Source: JAPLKB01 sp964429485 (lineage in GTDB: Bacteria > Desulfobacterota > Syntrophorhabdia > Syntrophorhabdales > Syntrophorhabdaceae). From it: a DNA stretch of 53,315 nt. A program made the translations under genes and the position numbers. Position 1 is the first letter of the stretch; each line of letters starts with the position of its first letter. The stretch spans positions 1 through 53,315 of the forward strand of contig CAYSBW010000009.1 in the NCBI GenBank assembly GCA_964429485.1, written 5' to 3'. The notes under the pieces were generated by a model. The model made no database searches, was not told the DNA's origin, and saw nothing but the letters and a program-made list of their open reading frames with translations. Positions 24,171-33,802 of this stretch are shown piece by piece.

Positions 24171-24867
24171 ATTTAACAGCCTCTTCAATCCTGATCAGCC
24201 CTTCGTATACAGCCTTTCCAAGTATTATTGCCCACACACCTATATCTCTTAATCGCTTTACATCTTCAATATTGGTCACACCACCACTGGCTATAACAGG
24301 AAGCTCCGTCCTTTTTAAAAGATTCTCCAGACCTGTGTAATCAGGACCCGACAACATTCCATCCCTTGCTATGCTCGTACAAAGTACAGCCTTAATTCCT
24401 ACATTTTTCGATGTTTCCAGGATTTCCCCTATATCTCTATGTACCGTTGTTTTCCATCCTCGTGACATGGGCTTGCCTTCAAGGAGATCAAGACCAAGAA
24501 CAATGTTACCGGATACAGACAAATTCTGAAAAAAAGTTTTATCTTCAAGAGCTCTGGTACCTATAATTATACCATCTACACCCATTTCAGAATAGTAGCT
24601 GATATCATCTTCGGTCCTTATCCCTCCTCCTGCTTCCATATAACCCTTTACCCTGGAACGGATCTTCCTGATAATATCGCGGTGGACAGGTTCTCCTGTT
24701 CTTGCCCCATCAAGATCTATTATGTGGAAATCACGGGCACCTTTTTCGATCATGTTTTCTATATATGATACAGGATCTTCGCTGTAAACTGTTACCTTTG
24801 TAAAATCACCCCTTACAAGCCTTACAGCTTTATTACCAATTAAATCCATTGCAAAAAGAGCTTTCAT
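24160..24867 (-). CDS. hisA: ProFAR isomerase (1-(5-phosphoribosyl)-5-[(5-phosphoribosylamino)methylideneamino]imidazole-4-carboxamide isomerase)
   Basis: HisA isomerises ProFAR to PRFAR in histidine synthesis. The 235-residue TIM barrel shows AMDLIGNKAVRLVRGDF with the catalytic Asp of MDL, FHIIDLDGA, AGGGIRTEDD, and the second Asp in TSIARDGMLSGPD. The C-terminal phosphate site is VIASGGVTNIEDV. It overlaps hisF. Confidence 0.96.
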   Translation of the reverse strand: MKALFAMDLIGNKAVRLVRGDFTKVTVYSEDPVSYIENMIEKGARDFHIIDLDGARTGEPVHRDIIRKIRSRVKGYMEAGGGIRTEDDISYYSEMGVDGIIIGTRALEDKTFFQNLSVSGNIVLGLDLLEGKPMSRGWKTTVHRDIGEILETSKNVGIKAVLCTSIARDGMLSGPDYTGLENLLKRTELPVIASGGVTNIEDVKRLRDIGVWAIILGKAVYEGLIRIEEAVKYAD

Positions 24868-24893
24868 AAAAATACTCCGTTTTATAAATCTTT

Positions 24894-25457
24894 TTATCGC
24901 AGCTCTTCTTCAAGCGCATTTAAAGCCTTTTCCACCCCTTCCCTGGACAGAACATCGGCAGTAATCCACTTTCCGCCCCTGCGCAAAAACTTTCCGATAT
25001 CAAGTATATTTTCACTTAAAGAATGCTGATCTTCATCAAAAACAAAAATATTTTTAGTATTGCCCTTTTCAATTAAATGCACATGGAAACCAACTCCAGC
25101 AGGTTTCTCAACTGCGAAATTACCACCCCTTCTTTCTTCAAACCTGTATATATAAACATGGAGATATTTATCTCCCTCCCTACCCCATTCATACTGTATA
25201 TTCCTGTAATCCAGCTCTTCTCCAATCTGGTTTCCTATGATTGTTTCAGCATCTGAATGTATTGTCCCGGCCTTTATAAACTTACCACAATACTTGCATC
25301 TGTCGATTTTTCTCGTGTCTTCGTTAATTTTCATTGTTTCCACAAAAACACCTATTGGATTCTCCTGGGAAAAAAGCTGATCAACACAAAACAGTGTCAA
25401 GAAAAGTGTAAGGCAGAAAGGCAGATACTTTTTGCTATATTTTCTCAAAAAGAACAT
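24894..25457 (-). CDS. Secreted hypothetical protein with a CxxC motif
   Basis: I do not recognise this 187-residue protein. It has a basic N-terminus and a hydrophobic signal segment (YLPFCLTLFLTLFCVDQLFS), then RCKYCGKFIKAG, which looks like a metal- or disulfide-forming CxxC knuckle. The rest contains GREGDKYLHVYIYRF and GVGFHVHLIEKG. It lies 26 bases upstream of hisA on the same strand but no link with histidine synthesis is evident. It probably acts in the periplasm or at the outer membrane. Confidence 0.75.
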   Translation of the reverse strand: MFFLRKYSKKYLPFCLTLFLTLFCVDQLFSQENPIGVFVETMKINEDTRKIDRCKYCGKFIKAGTIHSDAETIIGNQIGEELDYRNIQYEWGREGDKYLHVYIYRFEERRGGNFAVEKPAGVGFHVHLIEKGNTKNIFVFDEDQHSLSENILDIGKFLRRGGKWITADVLSREGVEKALNALEEELR

Positions 25458-25672
25458 AGTGTTATAATTCTATAGAAAAACATTGGTAAAATAAAGCAGA
25501 AAAAAATTACAGAACTGCATGTCCTGCAAAACCATTCCATTTATGGCTTATTACATAACTATTTATTATTAAACTTAAATTCTGACAAATAGAAAAGATT
25601 TCCGAATCTGCTGAAAAAACAAGTAAATAAAATTCATTTAGCATTACATCTTGAAAATAAACTCATTTTCTC

Positions 25673-26631
25673 TCAGAGAACCATCTTTTCAGCCATCTTG
25701 TAGGATTCTATCAGGCCCGAGGGATTTGCCAGATTCTTACCGGCTATATCATAACCAGTCCCGTGCCCTGGCGAAGTACGGACAAAGGGTAACCCCAGAG
25801 TAATATTAACTGCTTTTTCAAAACCAACAGTTTTTACAGGTATAAGTCCCTGGTCGTGATACATGGCAATAAATGCATCACAGTCTATTCTGTGAAATAA
25901 GGTATCTCCGGGAAAAGGACCATAAACTTCCATATTCAAAGCTTGTGCCATGGAAATAGCTTTGGTAATAATATTTTCCTCGCTTCCCATAATTCCCTGT
26001 TCACCTGCATGAGGGTTGAGTCCGCTTACTTTTATAACAGGGTTTTTAATATTGAAGCAGTTTATAAGAGACTGTCGGGTAATGCAGATACAGTTAAATA
26101 TATTTTCAACATTTAGAAAGGAAGGGACATCTTTAAGAGGGATGTGTATGGTTGCAAGTGATACGCGCATGTTGCCACTGACCATCANNNNNNNNNNACA
26201 TAATCCCTAATTCCGCTGAAATGGGCAAGAATTTCCGTGTGCCCTGGAAACATAATACCTGCAGAACGTATTGACTGCTTATTAATGGGGCATGTAACAA
26301 TTGCAGACACATCCCCTGAAAAAACAAGTTTCAGAGCCTCTATGACGTACTGATAAGACGCCCTGCCATAGCAATGATCGGAAACTCCAAATTGCACATT
26401 ATTTACCAGGCCAAGATCGATAAACTCAGCGTCACCAGGTTGGCCATGTTTGAACTTTTTTAGATTGAACAAATCACTGTTTTTAAATATATTTTTTTTC
26501 ACATAATCAACAGGAACAGAATCGCCGATAAGGACCGGAATACTTTTTTTACTTATGTAACGCAAAGATTTCAGGGCGATTTCTACGCCGATTCCTGCAG
26601 GATCACCCATTGTTATAGCGATTCTTTTCAG
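25673..26631 (-). CDS. pdxA: 4-hydroxythreonine-4-phosphate dehydrogenase (interrupted by an assembly gap)
   Basis: PdxA oxidises 4-phosphohydroxy-threonine in pyridoxal phosphate synthesis. The first part reads RIAITMGDPAGIGVEIALK with FPGHTEILAHFSG. After ten N at 26188-26197, the second part reads MRVSLATIHIPLKDV, SGLNPHAGEQGIMG, MYHDQGLIPVK (metal-ligand His) and VRTSPGHGTGYDIAGKN. As drawn, the ten N put the halves out of frame; a true gap of 2, 5 or 8 bases would restore one frame. The start is probably CTG at 26631, giving (M)KRIAITMGDP, with GAGG seven bases upstream and overlapping the upstream stop as CTGA; the first ATG is 26610. The gene is likely intact. Confidence 0.88.
26188..26197. 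other. Assembly gap (10 N) inside pdxA
   Basis: Ten undetermined bases. The protein on both sides joins as one PdxA with only about one to three residues missing, so this is a join or low-coverage spot, not a biological break. Confidence 0.98.
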
Positions 26632-27557
26632 ATTTTAACCTCAATATAGGAAGATTTTCGCAGTTTATTGATATATTCTCTGTATTTTTTTTCCGATTGT
26701 TCCTGTATGATTCTATCGCGGATTTTATCTTTGATTGCTTCAAAAGGAATTGTGTCTCCCTTTTTTGTTTCAACAAGATTCAGGATAAGAAATCCGTAGG
26801 GAGTTCTGATAATATCCGTATAAGACCCCGGCGCTAAAGATCTTATGGATACTTTTAACTCTGGTATAAGGTCTTCACTTTTAACAAACCCTATATCGCC
26901 GCCATCAAGCCCTGAAGGATCATCAGAGAATTCTTTTGCAACAGATTCAAAGGGCTTTCCCTGTTTTAACTGATTGTAAGCAGCTGCTGCTTTGATTTGT
27001 GGATCAATTTGATTATTTGAAATAAATATCTGCTTCAGTCTGTAGACTTCTTCTTTGTAATCATTGATATTTTTATTGTAAACTTCAATCAGGTCCTTGT
27101 CTGAAACAAGAACTTCAGGTGAAATTACTTGGGAAAGCACTTTGTTCCTCATTGTATTTGTTCTAAGACCTTCAGTGAAATCCTTAAAACTGACATTATC
27201 CTTTTTGAGTTGCTCCTTTAATTCGTCTTCAGTTATAAGATACTGTTTTTTAATATTATTTATAATAGAGTTCACTTCTTTATCAGATACATCTATTTTC
27301 ATTTTTCTTGCCTGCTGTTTTATCAGCAGATTTTCTATAAGAGCATCTATCCTCTCACGCAATTTAATATTCCTGAAGTACTCGTTTACCGATACATACT
27401 GTCCATGTTTCTCAACATGGACATATTTTTCCACTTCCATCAGGGTTATTATATCATCATTAACAATGGCAATAACCCTGTCCACTATTTCACAATTAGA
27501 AGAGTGTGGAATTGTAATTGTCAGAACAAAAAAGAAAACTGCAATAAAATGTTTCAT
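26628..27557 (-). CDS. SurA-like periplasmic peptidyl-prolyl isomerase
   Basis: This is a periplasmic chaperone for outer membrane proteins. It has a signal peptide (FIAVFFFVLTITIPHSS), the SurA N-terminal region starting VDRVIAIVNDDIITLMEV, and one parvulin domain with SDDPSGLDGGDIGFVKSEDL and IIRTPYGFLIL. E. coli SurA has two parvulin domains and 428 residues; this 309-residue form has one. The ATG overlaps the upstream foldase gene as ATGA, and pdxA follows, as surA-pdxA do in enterobacteria. Confidence 0.9.
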   Translation of the reverse strand: MKHFIAVFFFVLTITIPHSSNCEIVDRVIAIVNDDIITLMEVEKYVHVEKHGQYVSVNEYFRNIKLRERIDALIENLLIKQQARKMKIDVSDKEVNSIINNIKKQYLITEDELKEQLKKDNVSFKDFTEGLRTNTMRNKVLSQVISPEVLVSDKDLIEVYNKNINDYKEEVYRLKQIFISNNQIDPQIKAAAAYNQLKQGKPFESVAKEFSDDPSGLDGGDIGFVKSEDLIPELKVSIRSLAPGSYTDIIRTPYGFLILNLVETKKGDTIPFEAIKDKIRDRIIQEQSEKKYREYINKLRKSSYIEVKI

Positions 27558-28522
27558 TTTTTATCTGGCACAGTATCCTTGTTTTGTTGTGGCTGCCCGG
27601 CTTTTTCTCCGGGAAGTTTTATTGAACCTGCCTTTTCAGGATTCTTTTCTGGCTCTGGTTTGGATTCCTGTTTAGTTGTTTCACCAGGTTTTTCTTCTTT
27701 CAGAAGTTCTTCTTTTATTGTTATGTTAGCCTCTTTTTTCAAAGTGTTTATATATTTTTCAATAAGCTCAGCCTGTTTTTCCTGGGCCATCTTCTGTTTG
27801 ATAAAATCCCTTACCTCTTCAAAAGAAACATATGCGGGAGGCTTGACACCCTCCAGCTTTATTATATGATAACCAAACTGTGTCTTCACTATGCCGCTGA
27901 CCTGACCTACTTTTGTAAGCTTCATAGCTGCCTGTTCATATTCTGGCACAAGAGCCCCTTTAGGATGATAACCCAGTTCTCCACCATTGGTACCTGCCTG
28001 GGGATCAATTGAGTATTTTTTTGCAAGTTCCTTAAAATCTTCACCCTTTTGAATCCTAGCCTGTATCTGTTTTGCCTCTTCTTCTGTTTTTACAAGAATA
28101 TGCCTGGTATTTATCTCTCTATCCCTTTTAAAATTTTCCTTATTTGTTTCATAATACTTTTTCAGGTCAGCATCCGTTAAACTTGTATCAGCGCTGAGCT
28201 TCTTTTTTAAAAGTGATTCTATAATAAGCTGCTCTTTAATGTCTCCGAGCCTCTCCTGAAATTCTTTTTCACCTTCAATTTTCTCCTTCTTTGCTTCGCC
28301 AAGAAGGAGTTTTTTGATAATTAATCTATCAAGGTAATTCTTTTTTCCAGTCTGGGTGGCAACAAGCATCTTCATGTTGGTCGGAATTTTATCAAGTTCT
28401 TTGTTAAACTCCTCAACAGTTATTTTATCTTTACCGATAGTAACAAGAGTAGTGCCATTATCCTTTTTTGAACAGGAAAAAATAAAAACAAGCATACAGA
28501 TAAAAATGAAACATTTTTTCAT
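27554..28522 (-). CDS. Parvulin-type peptidyl-prolyl isomerase lipoprotein
   Basis: The 322-residue foldase has a lipoprotein signal peptide ending at a lipobox-like FIFSC (Cys about residue 17). A SurA/PrsA-type N-terminal helical domain (TIGKDKITVEEFNKEL) and one parvulin domain (INTRHILVKTEEEAKQIQAR, QAGTNGGELGYHPKG, VKTQFGYHIIKLEG) follow. A charged Pro/Lys/Glu-rich tail covers the last 50 residues. It is paired by overlap with the SurA-like gene, so the two probably share substrates in the periplasm. Confidence 0.9.
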   Translation of the reverse strand: MKKCFIFICMLVFIFSCSKKDNGTTLVTIGKDKITVEEFNKELDKIPTNMKMLVATQTGKKNYLDRLIIKKLLLGEAKKEKIEGEKEFQERLGDIKEQLIIESLLKKKLSADTSLTDADLKKYYETNKENFKRDREINTRHILVKTEEEAKQIQARIQKGEDFKELAKKYSIDPQAGTNGGELGYHPKGALVPEYEQAAMKLTKVGQVSGIVKTQFGYHIIKLEGVKPPAYVSFEEVRDFIKQKMAQEKQAELIEKYINTLKKEANITIKEELLKEEKPGETTKQESKPEPEKNPEKAGSIKLPGEKAGQPQQNKDTVPDKK

Positions 28523-28650
28523 TAAATCACCCCATCAGGTTTAGACTCTCAGTGATCAGTTTTCATCATACGATTTTCATCGGACAGCCAATAAATTTAC
28601 CAAAAAAATATATGTTGATTAACTGATAGCTGGATATTGTTTCTCTTATA

Positions 28651-31600
28651 TCATATTGAAATTATTTCCTTCAAGACATTTCTTGTCAAACTTATAATAT
28701 CTACTGTTTTTTTGTCTACCGGGAGAATAATCCGGCCGTCAGGCAGTAGTTTCAGACCTTGTCGACCATCCTGCACAACACGCATCATTTTTTTCATATT
28801 GAAGGGCGTCTCTGTTGTAGTTTGTATAATAAGTTTTTTTACAGAATATTCCAGCTTTCTGATTTTCAAAGTTATCAGGAAAAGTTTAAGGGATATGATT
28901 TTAAGAAGATTCCTTAAAGGCTCCGGTATTTCACCATATCTGTCTCTTAGTTCTTCTTCCATATTGTCAAGTTCGGATGTTTCTCTTAACCTTGAAAGTC
29001 TCTTATACAAAAGAAGTTTGTGGGCTGAGTCTTCAACATAATTGTCAGGGATAAAAGCATCTATTGGAATGTTTATTTCAGCTATAAATTCTTCTTCCTT
29101 TTTCTCGTTCTCATTTTTTAATTCATTTACAGCATTTTCCAGCATACTGCAGTATAGTTCAAATCCAATGAGGTTTATATTCCCTGACTGTTCCTTGCCA
29201 AGAAGATTTCCTGCGCCTCTTATTTCAAGATCATAATTTGCAATATGAAAACCTGATCCAAGATCTGTCAGCTCTTCTATCACTTTCAATCTCAACATCG
29301 CATCTTTTTTGAGTGTCTCATCTTTTGGAACTAGCAAATAAGCATAGGCCTGCTTTGACGTCCTGCCGACCCTGCCTCTCAACTGATATAGATCAGCAAG
29401 ACCCATCCTATGAGAATTATTAATAAATATTGTATTGACATTTGATATGTCGAGACCTGATTCAATAATATTCGTTGAAAGAAGAATATCATATTTTTTA
29501 TTAATAAAATCGAGCATAATCTTTTCAAGCTGTCTGCCTTCCATCCTGCCATGGGCAACAGCTATTCTTGCATCTGGCAGAAGCTCTGCCAGATGATCAT
29601 GCATCATGCCGATATTATGAATATAATTATGCACAAAAAATACCTGACCGCCCCTCTCAATCTCATTGATTATACCTTTTTTTATTATATCATCTCTGGA
29701 TTTTACAACAAGGGTTTTCACGGCAAACCTGTCAAGAGGGGGCGTGTTTATAATACTTAAGTCACGAATGCCAGTTGTTGCCATATAAAGGGTACGGGGA
29801 ATGGGAGTTGCGGTTAGGGTAAGAATGTCTATATTTTTTTTTATCTGTTTTAATGCTTCTTTATGTTTGACACCGAACCTGTGTTCCTCATCAATTATCA
29901 GCAGTCCAAGATCTTTGAATAAAAGATCTTTCTTAAGCAACCTGTGTGTACCCACAATGAGATCTACGGAACCACTGTTCACCCCCTCCACTATCTTCTT
30001 CTGTTCTTCTCTGGTTCTGAACCTGCTGAGCATTTCAATATTTATAGGATAATCTCTGTATCTTTCAACAAAGGTTTTGTAATGCTGTTGTGCAAGTATT
30101 GTCGTTGGCACAAGGAGTGCAACCTGTTTACCATCCATAATTGCTTTGAAAGCTGCTCTTAATGCAACCTCTGTTTTTCCAAAACCCACGTCACCACACA
30201 CAAGCCTGTCCATGGGTCTTGTACTTTTAAGATCATTAAGAACACTTTCAATTGCTACAGATTGACCCTCTGTCTCTTCATATTCAAATCTTGATTCCAT
30301 TTCTCTGAATATTTCATCTTCCGGGGGATATGAATGGCCTTGAGCTGTTTCTCTTTCGGCATATATCCTGATCAATTCCTTGGCTATATCTTCAATATGT
30401 TTTTTAACCTTGCTTTTTGTATTCTTCCAGTATTGAGAACCGAGTCTGTCTATTTTAGGCTTATGTTTTTCACCTCCCATAAACTTTTGAACAAGTCTGA
30501 GGTCATCTATGGGAACATAAAGTTTATCGCCATCCTGATATTCAATCAGGAGAAAGTCCTTTGCAGACCCTTCCACCATCAATTTCATTATTCCTTTATA
30601 AATACCTATCCCGTGTTCAAGGTGGACAACCCACTCGCCAACATTCAGGTCTCTGAATGAGGTGAGCAGGCCATCAAGGTTATTCCATCTTTTTTTAGCA
30701 ACCCTTTTTTTTGGTCCTGTTATATCTTCTTCAGTAATGACTAAAATATTATCAACCCTGAAGCCTCGCCTCAAGGGAGCTATAACAATAGCCCATTCCC
30801 TTTCATTGCCAGAAGCAGCAATTCTATCTGTTATAGGCAGAAGAATATCGTAATTTTTTAGAATCTCCTGCAGTCTTTCGGCTTGCCTGAGGTTATTTGC
30901 ACATATATAAATAAATTCGAGATTCTTCCAATCTTTTTTTATTTTATTTGAAAATTCTTCAAACGTAGCGGTTTTTTTCAATCCCGAAAGGTATTTCAAG
31001 TCTTCGTTGGAAAAGGCATCTATGATCTCCCCTTCGTCTTCGCCCTCTATGCCAGATACATCGATATTGAGACTTGAATATAATATTGCCTTCAGTTTAT
31101 CCGAGCGAAAGTCTGGAATACCACTGTCCGCAATTACATGGAGTGTAAAGTCAATACCTTTATGAACAAAAATCATATCCTTTTTCAGATAATCAAGAAG
31201 CGTAATCTTTTCATCTTTCAAAATTTTTGCAGGAACAATATTGATTTTTTCTATCTCTTCGAGAGATCTCTGGGTCACAGGATCGAATATGCGTAGAGAA
31301 AATATCTGATCACCGAGAAATTCGATCCTGACAGGCATGTCCTTTGATGGTGGAAAAACATCTATAATGCTCCCTCTTTTTGCATATTCACCTTCTTCTC
31401 TTACCAGTGATGTTATTTCATAACCATTCTCATCAAGGCTTAAGATCAGTTCTTCCTGAAAAATAGTATCTCCAAAGTTCAGGTCCTGCGTGTGAGAGAG
31501 TATGGTGTTCTGTGCTGCTAAAGGGTGTGTTATAGCGCTGTATGGAAATATACCGATAAATTTATCATCAGAAGAAAGATGGTATAAAAAACTGACCCTT

Positions 31601-31821
31601 TTTGTTTCATCTTCTTTTTCAAAAACCTTGTCAGCATATACAGGGAAGACGTGGACTTCTCCTCCTTTAAAAAACTCTATTTCTTCCTTTAACAAAAGTG
31701 CTTCGTCTTCTGTGTCATAAAATAACAGAGTTTTTCTATCAGTTTTTGAAAGAAGGAAGGAAACAAAAGAACCTATCTTGCCTTTTATATATATAAAACC
31801 ATTTTTATCAAGCTGATACAT
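28651..31821 (-). CDS. mfd: Transcription-repair coupling factor
   Basis: Mfd removes stalled RNA polymerase and recruits UvrA to DNA lesions. In order come a UvrB-like N-terminal region (SIIDVFPPSKDMPVRIEFLG), the RNA-polymerase-interacting domain (VVHLEHGIGIYKGI, about residue 400), the helicase with Walker A GDVGFGKTEVAL, DEEH in LLIIDEEHRFG, TLTATPIPRTLYMA, the translocation motif region QLRGRVGRTSKQAYAYLL, and the C-terminal TRCF domain. At 1056 residues it is shorter than E. coli Mfd (1148), mainly in the N-terminal part. Confidence 0.97.
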   Translation of the reverse strand: MYQLDKNGFIYIKGKIGSFVSFLLSKTDRKTLLFYDTEDEALLLKEEIEFFKGGEVHVFPVYADKVFEKEDETKRVSFLYHLSSDDKFIGIFPYSAITHPLAAQNTILSHTQDLNFGDTIFQEELILSLDENGYEITSLVREEGEYAKRGSIIDVFPPSKDMPVRIEFLGDQIFSLRIFDPVTQRSLEEIEKINIVPAKILKDEKITLLDYLKKDMIFVHKGIDFTLHVIADSGIPDFRSDKLKAILYSSLNIDVSGIEGEDEGEIIDAFSNEDLKYLSGLKKTATFEEFSNKIKKDWKNLEFIYICANNLRQAERLQEILKNYDILLPITDRIAASGNEREWAIVIAPLRRGFRVDNILVITEEDITGPKKRVAKKRWNNLDGLLTSFRDLNVGEWVVHLEHGIGIYKGIMKLMVEGSAKDFLLIEYQDGDKLYVPIDDLRLVQKFMGGEKHKPKIDRLGSQYWKNTKSKVKKHIEDIAKELIRIYAERETAQGHSYPPEDEIFREMESRFEYEETEGQSVAIESVLNDLKSTRPMDRLVCGDVGFGKTEVALRAAFKAIMDGKQVALLVPTTILAQQHYKTFVERYRDYPINIEMLSRFRTREEQKKIVEGVNSGSVDLIVGTHRLLKKDLLFKDLGLLIIDEEHRFGVKHKEALKQIKKNIDILTLTATPIPRTLYMATTGIRDLSIINTPPLDRFAVKTLVVKSRDDIIKKGIINEIERGGQVFFVHNYIHNIGMMHDHLAELLPDARIAVAHGRMEGRQLEKIMLDFINKKYDILLSTNIIESGLDISNVNTIFINNSHRMGLADLYQLRGRVGRTSKQAYAYLLVPKDETLKKDAMLRLKVIEELTDLGSGFHIANYDLEIRGAGNLLGKEQSGNINLIGFELYCSMLENAVNELKNENEKKEEEFIAEINIPIDAFIPDNYVEDSAHKLLLYKRLSRLRETSELDNMEEELRDRYGEIPEPLRNLLKIISLKLFLITLKIRKLEYSVKKLIIQTTTETPFNMKKMMRVVQDGRQGLKLLPDGRIILPVDKKTVDIISLTRNVLKEIISI

Positions 31822-31894
31822 AGAAATTTATTTTAAGTTATGTTTTATGGATTGGATTAGTCAAACAAGGGTCCACGTGTGCGGCTATAAAGCA

Positions 31895-32503
31895 CTACGG
31901 GTCAGGCAGCAGGGTTATATTCTTCCTGTATTCCCTTAGAACAAGCTTTGAAAAACCGCGTTCCTGTCTGGTTCTTTCCGACATTATTTCTCTCAGTCTT
32001 GTAGGACCCATATTGTATGCATGCAGGGCCAGATTTATATTGTCAAAATCTTCCATAAGGCCTGAAAAAAAATGGACTCCTATTTTTATGTTTTTATTGG
32101 GCTCATCAAGAGTTTTTGGTCCTTTCCATGAAATACCTATGTCGCGAGCGATATATTTTGCATGAGAAGGTTTAACCTGAAGAAGTCCTCTTGCTCCTTT
32201 TGAAGATACAGCATTATGTTTAAAATTGCTCTCAATCTTCATAATCGCAAGAACAAGTCTGTAATCCAGACTGTATTCGCCCGATGCCTTGTATATCATT
32301 GTTGCCACATCGTGCAATTTATCCTGACTTATTGTTGCATCTTCCTTCTCCATAAATTCAACTATTTTTTTGATGATTTTTTCTTCTCTGACAGTTTTCT
32401 TTTCGGAGAATTTGGCATCTGAGTTCATCCAGCCGTACGTAAATAAAAACATAATTACAAAAAAAGCTACCGATAACATTTTAATTTTTCGTATAATTTT
32501 CAT
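31895..32503 (-). CDS. Lytic transglycosylase (SLT domain)
   Basis: The enzyme cleaves peptidoglycan to anhydromuropeptides. A hydrophobic N-terminal segment (MLSVAFFVIMFLFTYGW) acts as signal or anchor. The SLT domain has the catalytic Glu in AIMKIESNFKHNAVSSKGARG, followed by GLLQVKPSHAK and LHAYNMGPTRLREI. I used the ATG at 32503, just before the signal segment, rather than the upstream in-frame ATG at 32566; the ribosome site is weak in both cases. Confidence 0.9.
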   Translation of the reverse strand: MKIIRKIKMLSVAFFVIMFLFTYGWMNSDAKFSEKKTVREEKIIKKIVEFMEKEDATISQDKLHDVATMIYKASGEYSLDYRLVLAIMKIESNFKHNAVSSKGARGLLQVKPSHAKYIARDIGISWKGPKTLDEPNKNIKIGVHFFSGLMEDFDNINLALHAYNMGPTRLREIMSERTRQERGFSKLVLREYRKNITLLPDP

Positions 32504-32695
32504 GGGATATATTTTACAACAATGCAATATAATTGTCAAATTAGCACATTCTACTGTTAAAGCCAATCAAACCGAAATGTCTCCTTGTAGCCTGATAAAT
32601 TAAGATTGTACAATGGTACTTCCAACAACAACCATAATTTTTCAGGCTGTCTTCCGCATTGAAATTCCATGGTTAAGGCAATGGATCCGGTATGC

Positions 32696-32725
32696 TTGAC
32701 ATAATTCCAGTACAATGCATAAATT
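32696..32725 (+). promoter_or_regulatory. Candidate sigma-70 promoter for the ZIP transporter gene
   Basis: TTGACA (32696-32701) and TAAATT (32720-32725) are 18 bases apart, about 90-115 bases upstream of the transporter start, in an otherwise non-coding gap (32504-32841). No tight zinc-regulator palindrome was recognised nearby. Confidence 0.45.
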
Positions 32726-32841
32726 ATAGGAAAATTTGAGTTTGTGCTGCAAATTTCGGCATTTTTCTAAGTACCTGGATAGATAATAATTCCTGGTGTA
32801 TAAGATAAAAAGTAATGTTAACCGGGGGTGTACACTTTATT

Positions 32842-33729
32842 ATGACTGATGTCTGGTTTGCAATTGGATTGACAGTTTTTGCGGGTCTTGCTACAAGTGT
32901 AGGCAGCATAATTGCATTTTTTACCAGCAGGACGAACTATCGTTTTCTGTCAGTGTCAACAGGCTTCTCGGCAGGAGTAATGCTGTATGCTTCATTTGTT
33001 GAAATCTTTTATAAAGGCACTGAGGCCCTTGTAACAGTATATGGAAACTACTGGGGACACTGGATCAACGCAGCATCATTTTTCAGCGGTATGTTTCTGA
33101 TCGGCATTATCGATAACCTCATACCATCAACTGAAAACCCCCACGAGATACATACGGAAAAAGAATTTGAGCCACTTCACGGGGCATCTGTGTCGCTGGA
33201 AGATTCAAAGCAGACCATCCTGATAAATGCTGCCGGTCACAATCATGTTGATCATCATAAAAAGCTTATGCGTATGGGATTATTCACAGCACTTGCCATT
33301 TCAATTCATAATTTTCCTGAAGGACTGGCAACCTTTTTTGCAGCCCTTTATGATCCAGGTCTGGGTATTGCAATTGCGGTAGCCATTGCAATGCATAACA
33401 TCCCGGAAGGAATAAGCGTATCAGTACCAATCTTCTATGCTACTGGAAATCGCAAAAAAGCGTTTATTTATTCTTTGTTGAGTGGTTTATCCGAACCTGT
33501 AGGTGCAGGAATAGCCTATCTTATACTTAATTTTACACTGTCAGGGGGTAACGGTATTCCTCCTCAAATACTCGGGATTGTTTTTGGCGGGATAGCAGGT
33601 ATAATGGTTTACATAAGCCTTGATGAATTGCTTCCGACAAGCCAGGCTTATGGTAAGGGACATGACAGCGTATTAGGTTTAATCGGAGGGATGGGAATGA
33701 TGGCACTGAGTCTGCTTTTGATGAAATAG
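32842..33729 (+). CDS. zupT: ZIP-family divalent metal transporter, ZupT-like
   Basis: The protein imports zinc or other divalent metals across the inner membrane. It has eight predicted helices and both ZIP signatures: HNFPEGLATF in TM4 and HNIPEGISVS in TM5. The loop between TM3 and TM4 is rich in His (HNHVDHHKK). An ATG at 32842 with GGGGTG upstream fits the first helix; an in-frame ATG at 32815 would add nine residues. It is a single-gene unit convergent with the LysE gene. Confidence 0.9.
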   Translation: MTDVWFAIGLTVFAGLATSVGSIIAFFTSRTNYRFLSVSTGFSAGVMLYASFVEIFYKGTEALVTVYGNYWGHWINAASFFSGMFLIGIIDNLIPSTENPHEIHTEKEFEPLHGASVSLEDSKQTILINAAGHNHVDHHKKLMRMGLFTALAISIHNFPEGLATFFAALYDPGLGIAIAVAIAMHNIPEGISVSVPIFYATGNRKKAFIYSLLSGLSEPVGAGIAYLILNFTLSGGNGIPPQILGIVFGGIAGIMVYISLDELLPTSQAYGKGHDSVLGLIGGMGMMALSLLLMK

Positions 33730-33802
33730 CAAAAACAAGTGTGTCCAAAAATAACAGGTTTGGCATTTCACATATTAAAAAATAAAGGGAAGAATGTTCA
33801 AA

